A stretch of DNA of 24,541 nucleotides from a virus. Location of the stretch: positions 1 to 24,541 of IMG/VR virus record IMGVR_UViG_3300030118_003869; one strand, written 5' to 3'. Below the pieces are notes generated by a model. It did no database searches and was not told the origin of the DNA. It saw only the letters and a list, made by a program, of their open reading frames with translations. Shown here piece after piece: positions 1-5,354 of this stretch. The number at the start of each line of letters is the position of its first letter. Position 1 is the first letter of the stretch. The position numbers were made by a program, and so were the translations under genes.

Positions 1-141
1 TATATCAGAGAAATGGTAAATAGAGATAGATATGATGATCTATTTGAATTTGTTTATCTCTATTGCTTTGGTAATTTTAAAGACATAAGTGATGAAGAAA
101 TTAAAGAACAGTATGAATGGAGATATGGGGAGGACGCATGA
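1..141 (+). CDS. Hypothetical protein, 3' part (cut by window edge)
   Basis: This reading frame is open from the first base and stops with TGA at 139-141; an internal ATG lies at 13. The visible 46 residues are charged and aromatic (Asp, Glu, Arg, Tyr, Phe) and end in -YGEDA. No domain is recognised and there are no membrane segments. It is the first visible member of a run of tiny coupled genes: its stop overlaps the ATG of the next gene as ATGA, and the next gene's Shine-Dalgarno (GGGGAGG, 127-133) lies inside it. Whether the protein starts at 13 or before the window cannot be told. Confidence 0.6.
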   Translation, partial: YIREMVNRDRYDDLFEFVYLYCFGNFKDISDEEIKEQYEWRYGEDA

Positions 142-338
142 AATATAAAGTATCTACAAAATGGACAGGATATTCAGAGATAATTGTTGAAGCTAAAAAT
201 GAGAAACATGCCGAAATTTTAGTTTATAAAGGAAAGTACGATCCACTTGATGAAAGTACGACAGGTAATGGTCTTGAATATGGTTATGATGATGAAGAAA
301 TTGTAGAAATAGAAAAAGTTTCTGTGGAGGACGCATGA
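129..338 (+). repeat. Duplicated 13-base gene junction (129-141 and 326-338)
   Basis: GGAGGACGCATGA occurs exactly at 129-141 and again at 326-338. In both places it contains the Shine-Dalgarno of the next gene, encodes the last residues (-EDA) of the previous gene, and holds the ATGA stop/start overlap. The identical junctions flank the gene at 138-338, which looks like a cassette bounded by short homologies. Confidence 0.8.
138..338 (+). CDS. Small beta-alpha protein, DpnD/PcfM-like fold (predicted)
   Basis: A 66-residue protein. The start at 138 is chosen over the in-frame ATG at 117 because GGGGAGG at 127-133 is well spaced and ATGA overlaps the upstream stop. The N-terminus alternates basic and hydrophobic residues (MKYKVSTKW), then IIVEAKNEKHAEIL: a beta hairpin followed by a helix, with a late strand DEEIVEIEKV. 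This is the pattern of the small DpnD/PcfM-like phage domain, whose molecular role is unknown. The gene at 1129-1350 and the N-terminus of the 1141-residue virion protein (11412-14837) show the same layout. The family match is from memory of the pattern, not a search. The protein ends in -VEDA like its upstream neighbour. Confidence 0.7.
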   Translation: MKYKVSTKWTGYSEIIVEAKNEKHAEILVYKGKYDPLDESTTGNGLEYGYDDEEIVEIEKVSVEDA

Positions 339-526
339 GTACCAAAGAAATGTATGTGAATGTACTAGATATTAAATTCTATGTATGTGATGAAGATGGC
401 AATGAAGTTTTAAACAAAGATGGAACTATCAAAGAGTTTTACTTTGATGGCAGATTAAAACCGTTGGAATATCTTTGTGAAGATATGACTGTTTCCGATT
501 TAAAAGAAATAAAGGAGAAAGCATGA
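335..526 (+). CDS. Hypothetical small acidic protein
   Basis: A 63-residue protein beginning at an ATGA overlap with the previous gene and preceded by GGAGG at 326-330. It has no recognised family. The sequence reads as a beta-rich first half (YVNVLDIKFYVCDEDGNEV, then a turn and IKEFYFDGRL) followed by a short acidic/basic helix (VSDLKEIKEKA). The DEDGNEV...DGTIKEF pattern suggests a beta-hairpin domain. It is one member of the coupled early-type cluster; its own end carries AAAGGAG and ATGA for the next gene. Function unknown. Confidence 0.7.
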   Translation: MSTKEMYVNVLDIKFYVCDEDGNEVLNKDGTIKEFYFDGRLKPLEYLCEDMTVSDLKEIKEKA

Positions 527-660
527 ATAAAAAACAAAAATCATTGAGACTTAAAAGGATTAATGCCCAAAACAAACTATTCAAAAAGACAGGTTATTGG
601 AGTTACAAGCAATTAGGATATGCTTCGCTTCACGCATCACAACAGAGAGATGCAGAATGA
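523..660 (+). CDS. Hypothetical very small basic protein
   Basis: A 45-residue frame starting at the ATGA overlap (523-526), with AAAGGAG at 511-517 as a well-placed ribosome binding site, and ending TGA at 658-660. It is rich in Lys, Arg and Gln (MNKKQKSLRLKRINAQNK), consistent with a nucleic-acid-binding peptide, but no family is recognised. It is believed because both ends use the same coupled overlaps as the rest of the cluster: its stop overlaps the ATG at 657. Function unknown. Confidence 0.6.
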   Translation: MNKKQKSLRLKRINAQNKLFKKTGYWSYKQLGYASLHASQQRDAE

Positions 661-851
661 CTAAATATCGCATTAAGTCAGATCACATAACCAAAGTTAT
701 AGATACTGACGATTACATATCCCAAGACTTAGACGCTATCTTTGAAAATGAAATAGAACTCATACACAAAGAAGAAAACAGACAACACAAAACTAAAAGT
801 ACATTAATCAAAATAAAGGAGGTAAGAGTTGAGAGTAATAATAGAACTTGA
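657..851 (+). CDS. Hypothetical small protein
   Basis: A 64-residue protein (MTKYRIKSDHITKV...). The start at 657 is chosen because it forms the ATGA overlap with the previous stop; the in-frame ATG at 597 lies deep inside the upstream gene. The middle is acidic (DTDDYISQDLDAIFENEIELI) and the end basic, a likely strand-helix-strand mini-domain. No family is recognised. The last 23 bases overlap the following TTG-started gene, which takes its Shine-Dalgarno (AAGGAGGT, 816-823) from this coding region. Confidence 0.6.
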   Translation: MTKYRIKSDHITKVIDTDDYISQDLDAIFENEIELIHKEENRQHKTKSTLIKIKEVRVESNNRT

Positions 852-960
852 ATTTGATAATCATAAAAACGATTATGAATTAACTGACGCAGAAGTTATT
901 AATTACTTACAAGAACTAATTGATAACAATTGTTTAACTTATACAAAGGAGGACTTATGA
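829..960 (+). CDS. Hypothetical 43-residue protein with TTG start
   Basis: This frame has no ATG but begins with TTG at 829, six bases after a near-perfect Shine-Dalgarno (AAGGAGGT, 816-823), and stops TGA at 958-960 in an ATGA overlap with the next gene. The peptide (MRVIIELEFDNHKNDYELTD, then a helix AEVINYLQELIDNN) is a neat strand-loop-helix mini-domain of the sort common in phage early regions. Function unknown. The strong ribosome site and coupled end are the reasons to believe it despite its size. Confidence 0.65.
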   Translation: MRVIIELEFDNHKNDYELTDAEVINYLQELIDNNCLTYTKEDL

Positions 961-1136
961 ACTTAAGTAAAAAGAAAATAGAACTACTTTTAATCTTGCT
1001 CATGCAAGAACGCAGAAAGGTTGAGAACTTTCAACATGATGAACGAGAAGATCCAGAGAAGTTAGAAGATATGAAGAACCATATCGAACTTATAGATCAA
1101 ACAATTGCAATTTTAAAAGGAGAGTTTAATGAGTAG
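957..1136 (+). CDS. Hypothetical small coiled-coil protein
   Basis: A 59-residue, mostly helical protein (MNLSKKKIELLLILLMQERR...). The start at 957 is chosen over the ATG at 930 because of AAAGGAGG (946-953) and the ATGA overlap. Heptad-like spacing of Leu/Ile and many Glu/Lys residues suggest a helical hairpin or coiled coil; the LLLILLMQ stretch is too short and too flanked by charge for a membrane helix. No family recognised. It overlaps the following gene by 8 bases. Confidence 0.65.
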   Translation: MNLSKKKIELLLILLMQERRKVENFQHDEREDPEKLEDMKNHIELIDQTIAILKGEFNE

Positions 1137-1350
1137 AAAATATTTTATTAGAGTTAGGAAAGAGTATGTCGGCTATTACGAAGTAGAGGCAGAAACTTTA
1201 AGAGAAGCAGAATGGAAAGCAGAAGGTTTTTTAAGGGAAGAAACAGACGATCAAGTATCTCCTTCTGTTGACTTTGAGGAGTTTGATCCTAAAGATTTTG
1301 TAAGAGAAGAAATGGTCGAAGCTCAGATGACTTTCAAAGGTAGTCATTAA
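1129..1350 (+). CDS. Small beta-alpha protein, DpnD/PcfM-like fold (predicted), second copy
   Basis: A 73-residue protein preceded by AAAAGGAGAG. The N-terminus KYFIRVRKEYVGYYEVEAET, then LREAEWKAEGFL, gives two strands and a helix, and REEMVEAQMTF gives a last strand. That is the same layout as the protein at 138-338 and the N-terminus of the 1141-residue virion protein. I infer membership of the DpnD/PcfM-like phage family; role unknown. It overlaps the upstream gene by 8 bases and its TAA stop shares a base with the ATG of the tiny membrane peptide that follows. Confidence 0.7.
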   Translation: MSRKYFIRVRKEYVGYYEVEAETLREAEWKAEGFLREETDDQVSPSVDFEEFDPKDFVREEMVEAQMTFKGSH

Positions 1351-1424
1351 TGGATTTGCTATTCATACAAGCTGTAATACTGGCCATAATTGTAGCTTTC
1401 TTCTTTATCAGCGATAAATTGTGA
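1350..1424 (+). CDS. 24-residue single-span membrane peptide (putative)
   Basis: A mini-gene starting at 1350 in a TAATG overlap and stopping TGA at 1422-1424. Nearly the whole peptide is one hydrophobic helix (IQAVILAIIVAFFFI) flanked by an N-terminal Asp and C-terminal SDKL, consistent with one membrane span. It is the last gene of the early-type cluster, 11 bases before the end of the convergent terminase gene. There is no clear ribosome site other than coupling, so it is tentative; it could be a membrane toxin or superinfection peptide, but nothing shows that. Confidence 0.45.
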   Translation: MDLLFIQAVILAIIVAFFFISDKL

Positions 1425-1435
1425 ATGCGGCCTAC

Positions 1436-1993
1436 TTAATCTAAATCAGACACACTTTTATTTTCTAGAGAGTTTGTTTCTTCGGAGACAAGCTCTCCTT
1501 CTATTGTAGTCCCCAGCAGAGATGCCAGCCGGGATTCAACTTCTTCCCTAGACATTTGATCTATCTTACCGAACATAACTTCTTTTCGATCCACAACGAG
1601 TCCCCCGACTTTCAGCAAACTATTTTGTGCCGAGATTGCTGCATTAAAGGATCCAGCCTCCAAAGCCTGATCCCGAATCTCATACAAATCTTGTACTGCT
1701 CTGTCGTAGTTAAGCTCATACTTCTTCTTAACTTCTTTCATAAGTGAGTCGTATTCGGATCTAACCAAGGGATTAGACATAAGATTATTAGCAGCTTGAC
1801 GGGGAGATTTATATCCCGCCTTTGCTGCTGCTTGAACTAATGATAGTCGTGGATTATTAACTGCGTGCCAGATGAATAGATGTTGTCTGCGATTAAGTCT
1901 TTTATCTAAATTGAAATATTCTATAGGGGCATCATCAGTAGCTTCGATGATAGGCTCTAATTCCTCTAATACTTGTGTATTACTCTTCGCCAT
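1436..1993 (-). CDS. Terminase small subunit
   Basis: A 185-residue protein of the Terminase_2 small-subunit type, which recognises viral DNA and hands it to the large terminase for packaging. Visible support is LNRRQHLFIWHAVNNP (residues 33-48), followed by the helix-turn-helix SLVQAAAKAGYKSPRQAANN (51-70) and the conserved LMSNPLVRSEY. A long oligomerisation-type helix follows, and an acidic C-terminus ends in -SVSDLD. No Shine-Dalgarno is seen before the ATG; the purine run at about 2010-2018 is too far upstream. The large subunit is not in the window, so terS stands apart from its usual partner. The next gene upstream on this strand is at 2204-2491, with a non-coding gap between that may hold the packaging site. 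Confidence 0.85.
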   Translation of the reverse strand: MAKSNTQVLEELEPIIEATDDAPIEYFNLDKRLNRRQHLFIWHAVNNPRLSLVQAAAKAGYKSPRQAANNLMSNPLVRSEYDSLMKEVKKKYELNYDRAVQDLYEIRDQALEAGSFNAAISAQNSLLKVGGLVVDRKEVMFGKIDQMSREEVESRLASLLGTTIEGELVSEETNSLENKSVSDLD

Positions 1994-2203
1994 GCTTAAT
2001 TTAAATACAGTCTCCCCCTACATTCCCCTAATGTATTTTCTAAGAGTACAGAAGTTTTCAATAGTATGCAATAGAGAATATGAAAAAAGTATGTCTATTT
2101 ATCCAAATACTCTGACAAAAATGACAAAAATAAAATATTCGCCAAAACCCCTTAATATAAGGCTTTCGCTTGTCACAATAGGAATGACAAAAACCCGACA
2201 AAA
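1994..2203. repeat. Non-coding gap with four GACAAAA words (iteron-like)
   Basis: No credible gene fills this 210-base gap. On the plus strand GACAAAA occurs at 2114-2120, 2123-2129, 2186-2192 and 2197-2203; three copies are preceded by T, the last by C. An inverted TTGTCA at 2170-2175 faces TGACAA at 2185-2190. The copies form two close pairs. The position directly upstream of terS suits a terminase-recognition (pac/cos) site or a replication iteron, but either role is inference. No convincing promoter for terS was identified. Confidence 0.5.
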
Positions 2204-2491
2204 TTAGCCATCAAACTCAAAATCAAAATCAGGCGTGAAAACTATGCTGTTTGGAGTCTCAACATACTGTGAAATCATCTCATCTACCGCCTTTACGCAA
2301 CTAGCTTCATCAAAACCAGTCTCTTCCAGGAGTCTAGCAAAAGCATAACTCATGACCCGCTTATAAGTAATGACACGCTCCACGCCTCTGAAATTGTGAT
2401 TTGTAACCATGCTGTCTAAAGTTTCAATCATTTCCTGTATATCAGGAGTTTCTTGCTTATCCTTTATGTTTACTATCTTTAAATCACTCAT
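2204..2491 (-). CDS. Hypothetical protein, terS-linked
   Basis: A 95-residue protein starting MSDLKIVNIKD. The ATG at 2491 is preferred over upstream in-frame starts because the residues encoded further upstream form an implausible hydrophobic leader that would run into the divergent promoter. The body is helical (MIETLDSMVTNHN, VERVITYKRVMSYAFARLLEE, ASCVKAVDEMISQYVE), with an aromatic/acidic tail (FTPDFDFEFDG). No family recognised. There is no Shine-Dalgarno. A TATATT lies only five bases before the ATG, so a leaderless transcript is possible, though no good -35 box was found. It is probably co-transcribed with terS. Confidence 0.65.
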   Translation of the reverse strand: MSDLKIVNIKDKQETPDIQEMIETLDSMVTNHNFRGVERVITYKRVMSYAFARLLEETGFDEASCVKAVDEMISQYVETPNSIVFTPDFDFEFDG

Positions 2492-2523
2492 AACTAAATA
2501 TATATAAAATAGGGTACAAAGTG

Positions 2524-2551
2524 TGGACATCTCTATACATATCCTTATAAT
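2524..2551 (+). promoter_or_regulatory. Sigma70-type promoter of the recombination operon
   Basis: TGGACA (2524-2529), a 16-base spacer and a perfect TATAAT (2546-2551) lie in the divergent gap between the minus-strand gene ending its upstream side at 2491 and the plus-strand gene at 2577. Transcription would begin near 2558, leaving a short leader with AAAGGAG (2565-2571) before the ATG. A host-type promoter here suits early expression by host RNA polymerase. Confidence 0.7.
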
Positions 2552-2576
2552 AACACTTTTTAACAAAGGAGAAACT

Positions 2577-2801
2577 ATGAGTAAAAATACAGCAGAGGAT
2601 CTGCTTAGAAAGGATAAGTTTAATTACCTTATCCATCAATTAAGCAAGCATCTAAAAGACTTAGAACAAGCTCTCAGAGAGCAAATACAAGAGATAGAGG
2701 AACAGGAAGAGCAAGAGGAACAGTTTGTCTGTGAAACTTGCGGAAAACCCGCCGATTACAAGAAAGGCGGACTATTCTTTTGTATGGAGCATCTCAATTG
2801 A
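2577..2801 (+). CDS. Small coiled-coil protein with C-terminal zinc-finger-like motif
   Basis: A 74-residue protein. The start at 2577 is chosen for AAAGGAG at 2565-2571; the in-frame ATG at 2523 lies inside the promoter. Residues 20-50 form a Gln/Glu-rich helix (LEQALREQIQEIEEQEEQEE). The C-terminus has CETCGKPADYKKGGLFFCME followed by His: Cys-x2-Cys-x14-Cys-x2-His, a likely single zinc site. Such small zinc proteins are common in phage early regions and probably bind nucleic acid or protein; the role here is unknown. It is the first gene behind the promoter, and its TGA overlaps the TTG start of the next gene. Confidence 0.75.
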   Translation: MSKNTAEDLLRKDKFNYLIHQLSKHLKDLEQALREQIQEIEEQEEQEEQFVCETCGKPADYKKGGLFFCMEHLN

Positions 2802-3019
2802 GTTTTCTAACACCTAAATTCTTCTCTACACCCTTTATCTATGATGACGATCTTTCTTGGAAAGATAACTACGCAGAATGGCTAAAGATAACCAACAAAG
2901 AGCTAAAGGCTTGGGGAGAAGATGAATTATCCTACGTTGACGGTATGCGAGCTTTCGCAAAACAATGGGGATTCAAATCAAAACACGCAGAGAGGAGCAA
3001 AGATGGAACAACACACTAA
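2798..3019 (+). CDS. Hypothetical protein with TTG start
   Basis: A 73-residue protein beginning MSFLTPKFFSTPFIYDDD. The TTG at 2798 is preferred over the ATG at 2738 because it makes a TTGA overlap with the upstream stop and has GGAG at 2786-2789 eight bases before it. The earlier ATG would bury 60 bases in the upstream zinc-motif gene. The protein is rich in Trp, Lys and acidic residues (WKDNYAEWLKITNKELKAWG) and mostly helical. No family recognised. The C-terminal 17 bases overlap the exonuclease start. Confidence 0.6.
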   Translation: MSFLTPKFFSTPFIYDDDLSWKDNYAEWLKITNKELKAWGEDELSYVDGMRAFAKQWGFKSKHAERSKDGTTH

Positions 3020-3896
3020 ACTACCAGAGTTTTTAGAAACTAAAGAGTATCTTGTAATAGGAGAAGCATTCTATTTTCCAGATATATCCAATGATGATTA
3101 TCATTCGAGTCCAGGACATTCATCATCAACTGTAAGAAGATTTATGCAATCTGAGGTTCATGCACTAGAGGAGGAAGTAAAAGATTCTCCAGCACTTAGA
3201 TTCGGTACTGCAGCACACGCTTATATTGTAGAAGGCGAGAACGCTTTTGCAAAAGAGATTGCTTGCATCTCTGGATCTCCTTACACAAAAGCAAACAAAG
3301 AACTGAAAGCAGACTTTGAAGAAAGAGGTTATACAGTCATATCATCAGACGATAGAGAAAAGATCCATGCTATGTCTAGACATCTAATACCTGAAGCAGA
3401 TAAATACTTACATCCAGATATAGGAGAATATCCTTCGGTGTTTGAAGTACCACATGAGAGGGCTATATATTGGTATGAAGGAGATTTACTTCTTAAGGTA
3501 AAGTCAGATGTACTCAGACACCCAATCAAGTCGCCCTATGCTACCAATGAGATCATCTTAGTAGATTACAAAACTACACAAGACTGTTCTCCATACGGAT
3601 TCTTACAATCTGTTAAGAAGTATCAATACGATATTCAAGCAGCTTGGTATAAAAGAGGATTTGAAAAGGCGGGATTCAAAGTAACAGATTTCTATTTTGT
3701 TGCACAAGAAAAGACTATGCCTTTTGCAAATAAGATATTCAGAGTCAGCGAATCAGATATGGAAGTTGCTTGGAATAAAATCAAACATGCTTTACCGAGA
3801 TTTGAACAAGTGTTGAATGGCGATAAAGCTAAGATCTATAACTCACCAGATATAGTCGATCTATATGTCTGGACAAAACCAATAGGAGAAGAATAA
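3003..3896 (+). CDS. RecE-like exonuclease (PD-(D/E)XK, DUF3799 type)
   Basis: A 297-residue protein of the exodeoxyribonuclease VIII family, which resects double-stranded DNA ends so that an annealing protein can work on the single strand. The start at 3003 is chosen for GAGAGGAG just upstream. Visible motifs: ISNDDYHSSPGHSSSTVRRF (residues 28-47), typical of the family's beginning; RFGTAAHAYIVEG (67-79) with His72; KSD at 167-169; VDYK (187-190), the D-x-K active-site pair; and QAAWYKRGF (212-220), matching the Q-x3-Y motif. Partners are probably the Sak4-like ATPase and DUF669 protein on the opposite strand at 5355-6565. The length suits the nuclease domain alone, without the long N-terminal part of Rac RecE. 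Confidence 0.85.
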   Translation: MEQHTKLPEFLETKEYLVIGEAFYFPDISNDDYHSSPGHSSSTVRRFMQSEVHALEEEVKDSPALRFGTAAHAYIVEGENAFAKEIACISGSPYTKANKELKADFEERGYTVISSDDREKIHAMSRHLIPEADKYLHPDIGEYPSVFEVPHERAIYWYEGDLLLKVKSDVLRHPIKSPYATNEIILVDYKTTQDCSPYGFLQSVKKYQYDIQAAWYKRGFEKAGFKVTDFYFVAQEKTMPFANKIFRVSESDMEVAWNKIKHALPRFEQVLNGDKAKIYNSPDIVDLYVWTKPIGEE

Positions 3897-4081
3897 TGGA
3901 GGAAAAATATGCACAAATATTAGAGGTAGCTAAAAGTTTAGACAAAATTAAAAGCTACATTTTTGAAACAGGTAAACCAGATGTTTATTCTGCAAAAGAA
4001 AAGGAGATAGACGAGGCAATAGATATTATTGACGACTATCTGCAAAGGAATTTAGACACACTACTAGGTAAGGAGGAGTAA
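3896..4081 (+). CDS. Hypothetical small helical protein
   Basis: A 61-residue acidic protein, starting in a TAATG overlap with the exonuclease stop and with AGGAG just upstream. It is predicted to be two helices (MEEKYAQILEVAKSLDKIK; KEKEIDEAIDIIDDYLQRNL). No family recognised. Tight coupling between the exonuclease and the sigma-4-like regulator suggests co-expression, not function. It ends in -GKEE, and its 3' end carries the GGAGGAG ribosome site of the next gene. Confidence 0.7.
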   Translation: MEEKYAQILEVAKSLDKIKSYIFETGKPDVYSAKEKEIDEAIDIIDDYLQRNLDTLLGKEE

Positions 4082-5019
4082 TGAATAAAGCAAAAATTTT
4101 AAGAAAAATACTACGTAACGAAAGAACCATGACACAAATACTTGAAAGGCTTGAAAGATATCGAATTAATTACGAAGAACTCGAGGGAGAAGTAAAACTT
4201 TTATATGCAGATTTAAATATGCCTTACACATCTTCTGTTAATCTTCTGGATCTACCTTTTTTTGAGAAACTTACAGGAAAAAATTCTAAAAGAGACATAT
4301 TAATCATGAAGGAGTGGAATGAAAATCTAGATAGCACTTTACAATCTATTGCTAATAAATATGATTTAACTAGAGAAAGGGTAAGACAGATTTTAGAAAG
4401 ATGGGAAGATATTGGATATCACATAAGAGAACCTAAAGATAGAACTAAGTTTCGTAGAAAAAAAGAACTTGATTCTGTTCATGAAGAAATTGTTAATGCT
4501 ATTGAGTCTTGTTATGGAACACCAAAGTTTTCAAAGTGGAAAAAAAGTTTTTATAAAAAAGCTAATTTATGGCAAAGAAGATATCTTAGAGAGATTTTGC
4601 TTACTTATTGGAAAGAGGGAAAAGCAGATCCTTTATTGTTCGTAGATGTTGAAGGAATCAAACTTAAAAAAAGGCACTATAAAATCTTAAAGATGAAAAA
4701 ATCTGGCATGCAGTTAAAAGATATAGGAAAAAAACTAGGCATATCAGAGCAATTAGTTGCTATGGCGATTAGAGATTTGAAACAAGCACATCTACTTGCT
4801 CATGAAAGTATAACTCAAGTTGAATCTGTATCTTTATCTAAAGAGGAAGTAGATAGAAGGCTTAACAAGATGAGACAAAAAGTTATTGAAGGCATAGCTT
4901 TGAGTAATTTAGATCAAGAAGGAAATATAAAATACGATATTGGAACTAGCAATGCTACTGCCATGCATTTTGTTAGAAGACACCTTTTAAAGCCAACTTT
5001 TTTTAGAGGTTCTAAATGA
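4081..5019 (+). CDS. Putative transcription regulator with sigma70 region-4-like HTH and a second HTH
   Basis: A 312-residue basic protein with GGAGGAG before the TAATG-overlapping start. Residues 85-108 read STLQSIANKYDLTRERVRQI then LERW; LTRERVRQI is the hallmark of sigma70 region 4.2, which contacts the -35 box. A second helix-turn-helix lies at about 203-235 (MKKSGMQLKDIGKKLGISEQ...). The segment between is Lys/Trp-rich (KFSKWKKSFYKKANLWQRR). No region 2 motif, needed to open promoters, is visible, so this is probably not a complete sigma factor. It may be an appropriator or anti-sigma-like regulator, or a DNA-binding protein that borrowed the fold. The region-4 resemblance is clear by eye; function is inferred. 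Confidence 0.65.
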   Translation: MNKAKILRKILRNERTMTQILERLERYRINYEELEGEVKLLYADLNMPYTSSVNLLDLPFFEKLTGKNSKRDILIMKEWNENLDSTLQSIANKYDLTRERVRQILERWEDIGYHIREPKDRTKFRRKKELDSVHEEIVNAIESCYGTPKFSKWKKSFYKKANLWQRRYLREILLTYWKEGKADPLLFVDVEGIKLKKRHYKILKMKKSGMQLKDIGKKLGISEQLVAMAIRDLKQAHLLAHESITQVESVSLSKEEVDRRLNKMRQKVIEGIALSNLDQEGNIKYDIGTSNATAMHFVRRHLLKPTFFRGSK

Positions 5020-5285
5020 CTCAGTATTCATCTCAAGTAGAGGCACAACAAGCTCTATTAGAAGCTGAAGAATGGGCAAAACAAATAGATTGGATCATTA
5101 CCGACAATTTAGATAATACTAATTACGGTTTTAATTACCCAAGAGAAGAAAAGTTAGGTATTTGCCAATGCGTTAAATACAACTCAGGTATCGTAAAATG
5201 CGAAAACATTTATACGGGTAAAATTACTTACTTTGGAAAAAGGTTAGAGGGTAGGGAATTATTAGATAAATATTTGTTCGGTTGA
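5016..5285 (+). CDS. Hypothetical protein
   Basis: An 89-residue protein overlapping the preceding stop as ATGA. An N-terminal helix (SQVEAQQALLEAEEWAKQID) is followed by a beta-rich part with Tyr, Asn and Gly, two cysteines as CQC and a third as KCENIY. No family recognised; the CQC...C arrangement alone is too weak to call a zinc site. It is the last gene of the plus-strand recombination operon. Its final codons and TGA lie in the 5' arm of the interlocked repeat structure at 5280-5353, so transcript ends or stability may be set there. Confidence 0.7.
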   Translation: MTQYSSQVEAQQALLEAEEWAKQIDWIITDNLDNTNYGFNYPREEKLGICQCVKYNSGIVKCENIYTGKITYFGKRLEGRELLDKYLFG

Positions 5286-5353
5286 GGGTAGCTCGCTCAA
5301 CCAACAAGCTACCCAACGTCCAGGAAATGAATCTTATAGGAGAGTCCTGAACG
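5280..5353. repeat. Interlocked inverted repeats between convergent operons
   Basis: Three dyads lie in this 74-base gap. GGTTGAG (5280-5286) pairs with CTCAACC (5296-5302). GGGTAGCT (5286-5293) pairs with AGCTACCC (5307-5314). CGTCCAGGA (5317-5325) pairs with TCCTGAACG (5345-5353), 8 of 9 positions. The first two interleave, which is the topology of an H-type pseudoknot or of two competing hairpins. There is no T-run after any stem on either strand, so a classical intrinsic terminator is not supported. A structured 3' end or small RNA is possible. Confidence 0.7.
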
Positions 5354-5354
5354 C

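Noticed and set aside
2008-2020. Purine-rich run on the minus strand (GGGGGAGA) upstream of terS as a ribosome site
   Set aside because: It lies about 18 bases before the ATG, too far for a normal Shine-Dalgarno.
1872-2207. A plus-strand open frame of about 110 codons across the 5' part of terS and the repeat-bearing gap
   Set aside because: It runs antisense to a well-supported terminase gene, has no ribosome site, and its composition (Ser, Leu, Asn-rich) looks like a shadow; the non-coding gap simply lacks stops in this frame.
2492-2566. An N-terminal extension of the terS-linked gene up to 2566
   Set aside because: The extension would overlap the divergent promoter and gives an implausible Cys/Ile leader; MSDLKIV at 2491 is a better start.
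5280-5320. Rho-independent terminator at the interlocked repeats
   Set aside because: No run of T follows either stem on either strand.
5280-5353. A tRNA-like element in the 74-base gap
   Set aside because: Length and a D-arm-like GGTAGCTCG tempted, but there is no TTC loop, no acceptor stem closing the ends and no anticodon arm in place.
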